From Diphasiastrum complanatum (Eukaryota > Streptophyta > Lycopodiopsida > Lycopodiales > Lycopodiaceae): a stretch of 64,000 nucleotides of DNA. The notes below the pieces were generated by a model, which worked only from the letters and a program-made list of their open reading frames with translations, was not told the DNA's origin and searched no databases. The first letter of the stretch is position 1, and every line of letters starts with the position of its first letter. Where the stretch lies: positions 31,620,305 through 31,684,304 of the forward strand of contig CM055096.1 in the NCBI GenBank assembly GCA_029204225.1, in the 5' to 3' direction. The position numbers and the translations under genes are program-made. Below, in pieces: positions 1-12,433 of this stretch.

Positions 1-351
1 GGTCACAAGCTGAAACGAGATCCAATATCAGACAATAGTGTTACTGTTTATGAAGTTGTTGCTTGACTGTGTTGTGAGCTCAGGCTCATCTTAGATTAGT
101 TACACAAACCAATTATGTCAATGCAAATGTGACAAGTTTCCAAGATTCTTCAAGTACTTGATTTCAAATGCTTGTTATACTGAAAAGTCTGCAGATTTAT
201 TATATTTAGAATGAGCACATCATCTACCATCTGTTTTCCATTTTTTTGCATTTAAAGCCAATTTGTTTACTACCTGTGCATACAAAGGGCAGCACATCCT
301 CATTTGTTGTATGACTTTTGTGTTTTTCTAATATGTCATTTTCTCATGCAG

Positions 352-3300
352 CTTGCTCCAAGTACTTTGGTTATTGAGAGAGCTAAGGCATCGTGGCACG
401 AGAAAGCCTCTTCTATGTACTCTAGTTGGGCTTTAAAAAATGCGATTGCTAGAGCGTTTGAGGTAGTAGTGATGACAGAACTTCTAAAATTTGAGCTGTG
501 TATACAGTCTCCTGGAAGTTTTCGGAACATGACATCTCTTCCAAATGAAAAGGTCAGCGTTTTTTCACTACTTAGATGGGTATTGGTGAAAGTGAATATT
601 GTTCTATGGCTTGTCTGGCGTTTCTTTGTATTCTCATGCTTATGCAGAAATTAATTGGGAAAATTGATATGCAGAGTCATAGGAAAGACTAAGGTTCACA
701 CATGCTTGCTCTTTAGCAACATGTGCCTCTATTTGTAATTTTATTGATCCCATTACTTATTTAATATTTTTGTTTTGCATTTTTTCTCTTGTATGTCCTT
801 ATTTGTGTGGGTGGCGGATTGGAGTTGAACCCCCCACCTTATGAAGTCCTAACCAACTCACTACTTATTGGAGGACTATTTTTATCTGATTTCCAAGATA
901 TGGTGTATACTATTATGAAGTGAACACATGTAGAAGACCATACTATTTTGGTCGGTTGCACGGTGAGGCCCAGTTTTTTGATAGTGTCCGATGAGCACCT
1001 TCTAGCATTACCACATTTCATTTTGGTATCTTCTTGAATGTTATTTGGAATCTTGTCTTTTGTCTCAACTGCTTGCAATTGTGTCTCAAATACTTAATTG
1101 ACTGAAACACTCCAAGCTTGTCTTTCTGATGTTGCCTGTATGAAATTCATGCCAGTCTATTGCTTCAGTATGTTCAGAGTCTTCAGACACAATTAATTTT
1201 TTGGTGGATGCAAGAAGTAGTTTGTAATTCTATGCTCAAAACCTTAACTTTTGTTTCACGTTGGGCAGATGAATGTGGTTGCCAGGCTGGAGTCTTCAGA
1301 CTTGAATGCATTGAAAGGCATCTCAGAGACAGTTTTTAGTTATATGATGGCTGGTATAAGTCAAAATTTTGAGGAACGTGGAATGGAATCTCGAAGTTGG
1401 ATAAAGCCTAGGTTCCCGTGGGAGAAATCTCACTCACTTCCTACCCTCAAGTCGGCTTTTCAGCTGCTGCCCCTTTCTGAAACTGAGATTTCAGCACACA
1501 TGGATGAAAAAGTTAAGCTGTTTACTTTGAAAGAGATAGCAAGCACCGAGCCAGTGATGGCAAGTCGAATATGGTGGCCAATACAAAAATCTACCATATT
1601 ATTCATTTCATCAAAAGTTATTGCTTCTGAGTCATGGATTTATGACCATGTGCCAGTTCACCGGCTAGTAGCCAATTTAGATGTGATAACTGCAGATGTT
1701 CAAGGAGGGCACAAAAATGGCTCCCTTTGGGAGATGCAGCTTACGCATGCTCAGCTGGTACTTTAGATTACATAGATCTCATGCATGTGGTTTTCATTAT
1801 ATTCAAGCTTTTGCATTTATAATCATTTGCAGCAGTCAATATTTACATAAAGATCTGATATTAGTCTGCTATTATAAGCATCTGTAGCATGCCTGCATCA
1901 TGACCTAAGGAAGCGGATGCTGCGTCCGGACGCTCGTCTGCGTCCGGACGCGGACGCACCAGGGGTGCGTCCGGGGGTCCGGACGCATCTGTTTTTTTTT
2001 TTTATAAATTTTTAAATTTTTTTTTTTATTGTTTAATAGCCTTAAAAAACTAAAAAAAAATTGGACACGTCCGACCCTGCGTCCAGGGGTCTGCCGCGTC
2101 CGGGTCCGGACACCGGACGCGGACGCGGATTGCCCGCGTCCGGCCCGGACGCGCATGTCTGAGATTCATGACATTAGATAACAAATTTAACATTTTAGAC
2201 TCTTGCTTTGAAGCATTACTTATGAATGAAAGAGCCCTTTTTTATTGTTTTGTGAGTTTTCTTTGAAACACAGTAGACTAACGTGACATTCTTAAAGTGA
2301 CTCTGCAAAGTCTATGCAATTGGAGTGGAACAAGTAAGAGGAGGTCCTTTGTATTCAAATGACCTCCTCTTACTCGTGTACGCTTGATTGTTAAAATATA
2401 GCATATTGTTCAGATTTGCAACTTCTCCATGACTAATTTTTTCGAGCATTCTTCCACCTAGGTAGATTTGGCAAATTTGCTAGATCTCTATTATGAAGAT
2501 CGTTACACCTGCCAACACAAGAGGCTTCCAAATGAGCACACTGTTGTACCACCATACTATTCTAGAAGTAAGGTGCTTACCATCTCCTTTTTTTGATTCA
2601 AATAATAAATTCAAAATTTCGATTTCAATATAAGATTTTATGTTGGTAAATGTTTACTATCCATAGTCTACATCCTGCAGAATGTACAGTGTCTGTATAG
2701 TGTTTGTACAAACTTATGCATTATTAGTTTGAGTGCAGGGATTTTTGGCATTGCCATTTAAGGTGCTCTTCGGTTTTGTGGGAGCTTTTATGCTTGTGGG
2801 GCTTTTTATTCTTTCAAGGCGAGGAAATTTTGCAGTTCTTTCACAAATAACCAAGGATGGATCAAGTGGATTCTCAACTTCTTTTCAGAAACTCCTTGTC
2901 TGGAGAAATCCCTTGACACGTGTTAAAAGCAAGGTATGTTACCCTTCTATATCCTTGTAACATGCATAAGCAAATAACATCTATACCATCGTGTTGTTTT
3001 ACTCTGAGAGAAAGAAAGAAAGAGAGAAGGCAAGTACATTTGACTTGCTTTGGATGTTCTTTGAAACATGCAACAGGTGAAGAGTGTAAAATTAGTATAG
3101 ACTGAAGGTTTTGGAGGCTTGATTTGTTAGTCTTGGGCCTCAATTGTTGACTTCTGGGTGTAATCTATTATGTGCTATAGTTTCTGACAATAAGGCAACA
3201 TCATTCTCATACTTAAAACAAGTGAGATATGACCTTTCTCCAACTTTGAGATTTCTTATGTATAATATTGTGTTAGGCCTATAATCAGTACTTGCATAAT

Positions 3301-4596
3301 GATACTTAGGATCGAATTATTTGTGTAAGGTTTGCGTGAGCTTTTGTGGAATTATAACTTGCTGGGATATGTGAAAGGGAGATCTTTTAAATGTTTGCAG
3401 TTGGTTGTGGACCAAGTTGAATTCTACGCCTTCGACATCTTGTGGACAAAGTGCATTGCTGACATAGACTTCAATAGTATGCTCCAGCACTCAAAAACCC
3501 TTCTTATTCTGGTAATAATTCTTGTTTGACAGGTATTACTTTCTAAGATTCCTAAAGTTTCACCCAAGGAGCTGGAGACATTGTGTGTCCTTGTGACTGC
3601 TATGGTCAAAGACACCTTTCAGTGGCCTCAAGACATTGAAAGCAGCTTAGAAAGAGGTGCTTGGATGGGAAAGGACCTGACTGGTTTTGAGAGAAGAATA
3701 TCTAAAGACGATACAGAAAGTCCGGCTACATCTAGGATGGAAGCTTCACAGTTTTGTCTACCAGAAGAATTAGGAACTCAGGGAGTGCATACAGAGGCTT
3801 TTGAAGATGACCCGAAGCAAAATATTCTTGTTTTTAAGGTTTGTCACAAATTTCCTTTTCAGCCCATTTTTGGATGAGGTTGTAGATAAATTTACAGTTT
3901 AAGAGGCATATTTTTGTTGCACCTATACTAAAATTTCCTAAGGAATGTTGATTGTTTATGCTGAATAGAAATATCCAGGCCGTGTCTGAAGTCGTAAGTG
4001 AAATAGAAAATGTATGTACAAACCTGATTCTTGTTCCCAATCATTTCCACTATTCATCCAAGTGTATCCATACTTTTACTAGTTTTCACGTCTATGCTTG
4101 GAAGAATTTCCAAAGTCTGTGCCTTGGAACCTCACTTTTCTATACACCTGCGAGGTGTTGTACAGAGACAATACCTGGCAGCCTTTATCATGAGCCATAA
4201 GATCCTAAGAAAGTCATTACATACATATATGAAAATATAGCAACTGACCTACACCATTTTCTTGTATTCTATTGGCGTTTTTTGCTTGCTCAATATGGTG
4301 TCGTGAAAGTTGGTGCAAGATCCACATTAATATCTCTTTATGGAAGAATGAATGGAGCAGCAATAAAAAAAGTATGTCTTCTTAAGTGGAAGGCTGCTTG
4401 TGGAAGCCAAAGAATGTTTCATTGCATTGTGGTTCAAACCATGAATTGACCCAATTGGAACCAACCCACAATTCAAATTGGGAAATTAGTTTGAAGTTGC
4501 ACGAATCAGTGATTTGAATCGGCAACCTGTTTGAATCGGCTGACTGGTAAAAAAAGGCCCTCGGGCAGAAGCCCGATTCGGGCCTTTTAGACCTAT

Positions 4597-4654
<58 letters not shown>

Positions 4655-7600
4655 AGAAGAAGAAGAAGCTTTATTAATGTATGTCTTCTAGGTACCCGAA
4701 GGTACAAAAGACCAAATATATACATCTAAAGTGTGTGTGATACTTTGGGAGCGTATAAAAAATGTCTCTGTAAAAATAACATACCAAGTAAAACTAGAGC
4801 AACAAAACTAAGTTTGATACATATCTTTGTACTAAAAGTAGAAAAGGAGCTCAAATATCATGAAACCAAGTCCAGTCTCAGAACTATGCCGGAGTTGTAA
4901 AGTAGGACGTAATCAAACTCATGGAATGCTCTGAACGTGATGAATGCAGTTGCTGCTTGGACTTGTGGGTATTGTGTCTAGTAGTATGTCTTAGTCTGTG
5001 GGGACTATGTCTCGATCTGATGTGTGACAACATATCACCCGATTTCTTGACTGTAGGAAAGCAAGAGTCAAGTCACCAAGATCTAGTTATCAATCAATTT
5101 CCACAGAAAACAAGAGAGAAGAGGCTGGGCGCCCAACTCTAAGAGAGCGAGAGAGAGAGAAAACAACAACAAGAGCAATGGAGAGCAATGCTTAGCCAAA
5201 CTGTAAAAATGGAATACACAATGAGCATCTAAGTACTCTACCTGGATGTGACCAAATGCCACCAAACCCTAAGGTTAACCACTTACTAAATGTAGGGCAC
5301 CCCCAAAAGTCAAAATAGGGCCCCTAAACAAAATTAGACCCCTAAGGACCCACGAGTCAATACATGACTGAAATTGGGTCCAACTGAACTTAAGACAAAC
5401 TTAAGATGGCCTAAATAACTAAATACCCATGGTTACACAAATCTCGACCTTTTGGGTCAAAGTAACCTATGGATTAACTTTAGCATAGTCATTTATTTCT
5501 AACACCCTCCTTAAATGACAATGCAAAAACTGAAATCTTCACTATGTAACAAAACCAACACTGTAGCGTTTTTGAGAGATGAAAATTCCAGCCCCTTCTT
5601 GTACAAATTCAAGACCAAGATGAAAGTGCAATAAGCCTAAGTCTGAGGTTTCAAAAACCATACCAAGATCAAGTATTACGGCATCAATCTGCTGCTCATT
5701 ACTTCCCGTAATAATAATATCATCAACATAAAGCAAAATAATGATGATATAATTTGAAGTATGCTTGACATAAAGAGTAGATTCGCTAGGACTATTAGTA
5801 AACCCACGATCACAAAAGTAGGCATGTATCTTTTGATACCACATCCTCGGAGCTTGCTTCAGTCCATAAAGTGCCTTCTTGAGAAGACAAACTTTATCTT
5901 CTTGGCCTTCAACCAAAAAACCAGCAAGTTGTTGAAGGTACACTTCCTCATTGAGATCACCATTGAGGAATGTTGTCTTTATGTCAGGTTGCCGCAAACG
6001 CCAACCAAAGTGGGCAGCCAAAGAAGTTACTACCCTCATGGTAGTCATCCGAGCAGTAGGAGAAAAAGTCTCCTCATAATCAATCCCCTTTTGCTGAGCA
6101 TAGCCTTTGGCAACGAGCCTTGCCTTGTACCTTTCAATGGTACCATCTGCCTTATACTTGATTTTGTATACCCATTTAGAACCAATTGCCTTCTTCCCAT
6201 GAGGAAGATAAACAAGAACCCAAATCTGGTTCTTCATAAGTGAGTCATACATACTCATCTTGCATCGCATCCTCCCAACATTTTACTCCCTTGGCCTGCT
6301 CATAGAAAACAGGATCTTCTGCAACATCTCCATGAGATGTAAGAGCAAAATCTGAAAAATCAACGTAGTCCACTGATTTTGTAGAGGCACGTGTCTTTCC
6401 ATCATAAAATGAACTTACTTTGCTGACAACAGCCACCGTGGGACTGTTTCGGGCTGTCCAACAGCCATGTCTCTTCTTACAATTTGCTGTCCAAGATCCT
6501 CCAACACCGCACTTGACTGTCCAAGATCTTCCAAAACTGATCCTAGCTGTCCAACAGTTCCTGCAGGCTGATTTTGAGCAACAACAGGCGGTTCTTGATG
6601 AACATTAGGCTCTAAACTTGATGAGGTGTTGGGCAGGTCGAAACTGGTTGATTGCTGCCCCTTATCTCCAGCAATAGAAGATGGTACCAAATCTGGAAAA
6701 ACTTCAACATTCACACTATGTGGGCTGTCCCCCCTTCAAGATATGAGTTGGGGTCACATCCAATGAATTCTTTTCATCAAAATGCACATCACGACTAACA
6801 ACAATCTTGTTAGTGCTCAAATTGAACAGCCTATAGCCTTTGCTTTCACTACTATAACCAACAAAAATGCCTTTAACTCCTTTATCCTCAGGCTTTGTAC
6901 GAAGTTTATCCGGAACAAAAGCATAAGCCGTACAACCAAAAATGCGAAAGTGAGAGATTGTAGGCTTCTTTCCATACCAAACTTCATAAGGAGTTAATAC
7001 TTTCAATGCTTTAGTAGGACAACGATTGCTTATGTATGCTGCCGTTATAACCGCTTCAGCCCAAAACTTGTGAGGCAGTCCCTTTGCTTACAACGGGCCA
7101 TCTCCATAAGTGTGCGATTCTTTCGCTCGGCAACACCATTTTGTTGAGGCGTATAGGGAGTTGTCATTTGATGTAGAATTCCCTTTTCTCGAAGAAATGC
7201 ACCAAACGTATTCCTAATGTATTCCCCTCCTCGATCGGTGCGTAGGGTCTTCAAAGAATGCCCAAACTGATTTTCCACCATTGCTAGAAAATCTTTGAAA
7301 CGTTGAAAAACTTCCGATTTAGCCTTCATAGGATAGATCCATGTAAAACGGTAAAAGTCATCAATAAAAGTCACAAAATAGATGCACTTTTCAATGGATT
7401 CGGTCCTCATTGGACCACAAACATCACTATGAACCAAATCAAATTTATCAAGAACCCTTATAGTTCCATCAATTGGAAAAGGTTTCCTTTGAAACTTTCC
7501 AAGTATGCACCCCTCGCATACATGCCCTTCCAGCTACTCCGAGAAGTCATATGACGAGTAGCACCACCCATTCAATGGGTTGAAAATCAGCAACTTGCAA

Positions 7601-10600
7601 AACAGAATCTGAATTCCTCATAGATGTAGAAGTACTAATAGAAGCAATATTAGACACAAAAGCATAGTCTTGGTTGAAGAGTTCACCACTAGCTTCAAGC
7701 TCTTGCTCCAAAGTAGCAAGTGAAGCACTAGTATCAATTCCTTTACTCTCCTCTTTTGCAAGCTTCTTCTTACAATCCTTGATGAAGTGCCCATACCTTT
7801 TGCAATAATGGCACTTCCCTTTCTTCTTTTGAGTGTTGACATTTTGACCTCCAACGGGCTTTTGCTCATCCTTGAAAGGAGGCTTCCCCTTTCCTTTTGA
7901 CTTGCCTTTGCCCTTGTCTTTCGTGAAGAAAGCTTGATCTTGTTGAGTGTCACCCGCAAAGTTCTGCCTCGTTTGCTCCTCTTGAAGAAGCAGCCAAACA
8001 AGTTCATCAAAGGAGGGTTGCTGTCCCTTAAGAGAGATACTCAAAGATGAAAAAAATGGAAGATAAGATGAAGGTAATGAGTTGAGAGTAATGGAAACAA
8101 ATCGAGCATCCTCAATTATCTCATCAATATTGAGAAGCTCCTCACGAAGATCCTTGATCTTTGTCAAGTGATTGGTCACTTGATCCCCTTCTTGCATCTT
8201 CAACAAAGAAAGTTGATTTCTGAGATACACCACTCTTGCTGGATTTTTGACTCTATACATAGTATAAAGTGTATTTCACGCACTTTTAGATGTCTTACAA
8301 GACCTAATATGAGGTAAGATAGATCGTTTCACAACAAGAGCAACCAAGTGCTTGTGCATCCCTTCTATCCCACTTCTTTTGTTCTTCCGAAGATGTAGAA
8401 GATGATGTTGATGATGATGATCCACGAGGTGTAGGAGGTGCCAAAGATGGAGGCCTTTCCTCATCACCATTGACCATATCCCACAGCCCTCTCGCTATGA
8501 GAAGATTCTTCATCATGTAACTCCATAAGGAGTAGTTTGTGCCATCCAACCTATCTTCACTAAACAAAGAACCAATAGCTTCCGATTCTTTAGCCATTAC
8601 CTCCAACAAAATTTCAGCTTGTAGTAGATAGGAAAGAGAGCCTTTCCACAACCAAATCTACTCAAAAATTTGCAGAAAACAAAGAGCTGAAAGTAGGAGC
8701 ACAAGATGTTTTTCAATTTGCAACCAAAGTGCCCAAAAGATAATGGATAGATGGTTGTCTTTCTGCACAAAAAAACCGAAGTCTTGAAAATTAGGTTAGC
8801 TTCGATTGAAGCCTACACCAAAACCCAATTAGGAAGCCAAATAGTGTGATTAACACACACTCCAATAGGGTTGTTGAAAGCGCCCTACTACTTGCTGAGA
8901 ATTTGCAAATTTCCAGCCACAAGTTGACCTAACCCTGAATAGGGTTTGCTGAATTTTGGGCGCCCTCCTACATAAATGCAAACCTGAAAACAAAAACAGC
9001 AAGATAAGGAGACACCACAACCAAAAATCAGTAGCAGATTTTTGGGCGCCCTCCTCCAAACAAAACTTGCTGAAAACTGGTTGCATAAAAATCAGATTTG
9101 AGATTCTGATTTTTGGGTGCCAAAAATTGCTCCTCCAAGATCTCTGATGGCCGCCCTCCTTCAAGAGACAAAAAAGCTGATCCAAACTCCACTTGAAAAG
9201 ATCAGCAAGATGCTGAAATTTCACAACAAAAAGCAGAGAAGCTCCTCTTCTGGTAGGGCGCCAACAAACAAGCTTGCTGCAGATCCGGTAGCTCTGATAC
9301 CATGTAGGAAAGCAAGAGTCAAGTCACCAAGATCTAGTTATCAATCAATCTCCACAGAAAACAAGAGAGAAGAGGCTGGGCGCCCAACTCTAAGAGAGAG
9401 AGAGAGAGAGAGAAAACAGCAACAAGAGCAATGGAGAGCAATGCTTAGCCAAACTGTAAAAATGGAATACACAATGAGCATCTAAGTACTCTACCTGGAT
9501 GTGACCAAATGCCACCAAACCCTAAGGTTAACCACTTACTAAATGTAGGGCACCCCCAAAAGTCAAAATAGGGCCCCTAAACAAAATTAGACCCCTAAGG
9601 ACCCACGAGTCAGTACATGACCAAAATTGGGTCCAACTGAACTTAAGACAAACTTAAGATGGCCTAAATAACTAGATACCCATGGTTACACAAATCTCGA
9701 CCTTTTGGGTCAAAGTAACCTATGGATTAACTTTAGCATAGTCATTTATTTCTAACATTGACTTCCTTTGAATCAAAGAACTTTGACTCCCCCTAATCAA
9801 ATAGTGTAGACATGATAACTTTTGCCTTAACACCATCATGACAACCATAAGTAGGAAATAGATCTTCAAATATCAACATCAAATCTCATACATCAACACC
9901 CATGTTAGAAACCTGTACTTCATAGGTAGTTGGCTCCACTTGTGTCGATTTTTTGAATTGAATCCACTTCATTTCTCCTGGTACTCTCATAAGTTACGAC
10001 CAAGGTTGCAGTCCGCGTTCCGTTCCGGAACGTGATCCGGGATTTCCCATTAGGGTTTCCTGGAACGCAATTTTTTTTTTTTGTTTAGTTGCCAATATGG
10101 GTATCATGTGAAAGGATATCGAAAAAGCAATTGTATGCAGATCTGTTGCTTGGTTTCAGATGGCTGCAGGCTACATTGACTAGAAATCTGGATATCAGTA
10201 GATGGTTTTAGAAAACTGGCTGCATTTTCATATGGTTTCAGAAATTTGGACATCAGTAGATGGTTTCAGCCGTACATGCACCGCGATTCGCATTTCGAGA
10301 TTTTCCCAGAATCGCGCATAATCGTTTTTTTTTTTTGAAATTTTTTTAGGCAGTATGGGTATCAGATGAAAGCTTTGATTGAGAGCATTATGACTGTGTA
10401 GTTTGCCAACTGTTTCAGGTGCGAAACACCAAAAAGTGTGTTTTCACTCAGGGAGTTGGAAGGCCAAACCCCCCACCGGGGGGCTACCGCCCCCGGACCC
10501 CCTGTTTCAGCTATTCCAAAAGAAGTATACAATTCCCGCCAGTCTAAGGAAGGCTCCTTACAACTCTTTCTATCATTTTCTAACAGAAAACGGAATCAGT

Positions 10601-12398
10601 AGATCTGCAAACCATTGGCATCAGAACACCATTCAAAACTGATTTCTGATATCTATTGGAAAAGCATGTCCACCATTCAATTATGGTTTAGTTAGTATTA
10701 AACTCAAAAAAAAAAAAAATTGGCCATTACTCCTTTTTCCACAAAAAAAAAAAAAAATTGCGATCCGGGTCGCGGATCGTTGATGTTCCGGATCGCACGA
10801 TCCGGAACGTTTTTGCAGCGGATTGCGATCCGCTGCAACACAGGTTACCACTTGTGATGGACTTGATGGACCCTGGATGTACACTTGATACTAGTTCAGA
10901 TAGACAATAAAGTTTCTACAACATAACCAAGCTACTATGACTTGAATAGAAACCAAATCGATACAACGTAGAATGATGCCCACACAGCTTGTCACGCTGA
11001 TTAATCATAAATCTCAAGTGATACTAATTCAGATAGACAAGACAGTTTCTACAACATAACCAAGCTACTATGACTTGAATAGAAACCAAACCGATACAAC
11101 GTAGAATGATGACCACACAGCTGTCATGCTTGCCACTTGTAACAATGAACTTATCATTTGCCACCATGATAAGAAATTGTGAATCAATGAAGCATTTTCT
11201 TGAATATCGATTCATAGTCTATACTTCTCATGCAACTCCCTTTTAGCTGCAGTCGATTCCAACCTCGACAAAAAACCTTGTCCAATCTTAGAATGTTTGA
11301 AGTTGACCTTCCTTCAGTATGCTTGAAGTTGTAGCTTTAGCGACACCATGATCATTGATTGTCTTCCCCTACCATCTCCCTCGCCGTCTTCTTGTTTCAT
11401 GTAGTTTTCCTTTCCCTGTGAGCTTGAGCAGTAGCAACCTGTCTCCAACAATTTTCTGATCTGATTTTTCGAGTAGTGACCTGTTTTCCTGCAATAATCT
11501 GAACTGAGTTTTCCAGCCGCAATCTGATCTGATTTTCCAGCAGCGATCAGGTATCCAGTAAACAATTTTGATGCAGCGATCTGTGTCAAATTTGTAAGGT
11601 CAGGTCTCAGGCAGCCAGCCAGCGATCTGCTTCAGCCAGCTATCTGATTTCATCCTGTAGCAACGAACAGGTTCCAAGTCTGTCCTTCAGCGATTCAAAA
11701 TCAGATTGCAGCGAACAGGTCTAGCGATCTCAGCGGTCCAGCCAGGGACAACAGCCTGTAATCCAGTTTAATAGACTTTGGTCTATGCTAAAAGCAAAAG
11801 CAAAAGCAAAAAATAATCTAAAAGCAGTTGCCAAATGAATGTCTCTACATATGATAAAAGCACTAACACCTATCTATAGCAATAACTTGTGCTTCAAATC
11901 AAGCACTAGAATCTCGAACTTGTCTAACTATAGTCTAACTAGACCTTTACTAAATATAGGTAAGGGCCCCTAGAATTAGCACGCAGACATGGCCCAATAA
12001 TCCTAATTAATTCTAAATGACAACATTAGGGGTACTAATGTGGACATTAACTCTAAGAGGATTTTCATCGCTGTAGCAGATGTTTCACCTTGGCTCTGGA
12101 TCCCCTCTTTGTAAGCTGCAAAATCTCGTTTCAACTGTTCGTTTTCCTCCCGAAGTAGCTTGATCTCATCCTTCAGTGATTTCATCTCTGTTTTTAGCAC
12201 TTTCACTTCATATGCCAGGAAGCCTTCAAACGCTTTGGAGGGAGTATAAACTGTAGTAGAAAACAGATTGGCGAAGGGGGATCAGTTTCCTTAGGCGCTA
12301 CTATTGAGTCTCTTGATCTTTGCCTTTGTACTCACTGTAGACTGAAAGATATTACCATAAAGCTTTAGTGTCACGCTGAAAATAGGACCGCTGAGTCC

Positions 12399-12433
<35 letters not shown>

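Larger units (their letters stand above)
5052..9757 (-). mobile_element. Complete Ty1/copia LTR retrotransposon, internally deleted
   Basis: It has two LTRs, 5052-5504 and 9303-9757, each starting TGTTAG and ending CCTACA on the minus strand. A perfect 5-bp target duplication TTGAC lies at 5047-5051 and 9758-9762. The primer-binding site TGGTATCAGAGC (complement at 9291-9302), matching initiator tRNA-Met, directly abuts the 5' LTR, and the polypurine tract AAGGAGGG abuts the 3' LTR. Order on the minus strand is gag, integrase, reverse transcriptase, which is the copia order. LTRs differ by about 7 substitutions and one 2-base indel in about 453 bp (about 98.5% identity), so insertion is fairly recent. 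The protease core and the RNase H domain are missing, so it would depend on other elements to move. Confidence 0.95.

Noticed and set aside
1905-2156. 83-aa Arg/Thr-rich minus-strand open frame
   Set aside because: It is produced by the GCGTCCGGAC repeats of the small hAT-like element, not by a gene.
4486-4725. 79-aa Leu/Ser-rich minus-strand open frame
   Set aside because: It translates a GA/GAA microsatellite.
9291-9302. tRNA-like sequence TGGTATCAGAGC
   Set aside because: It is a retrotransposon primer-binding site; no tRNA cloverleaf surrounds it. The same holds for 19890, 44766 and 45966.
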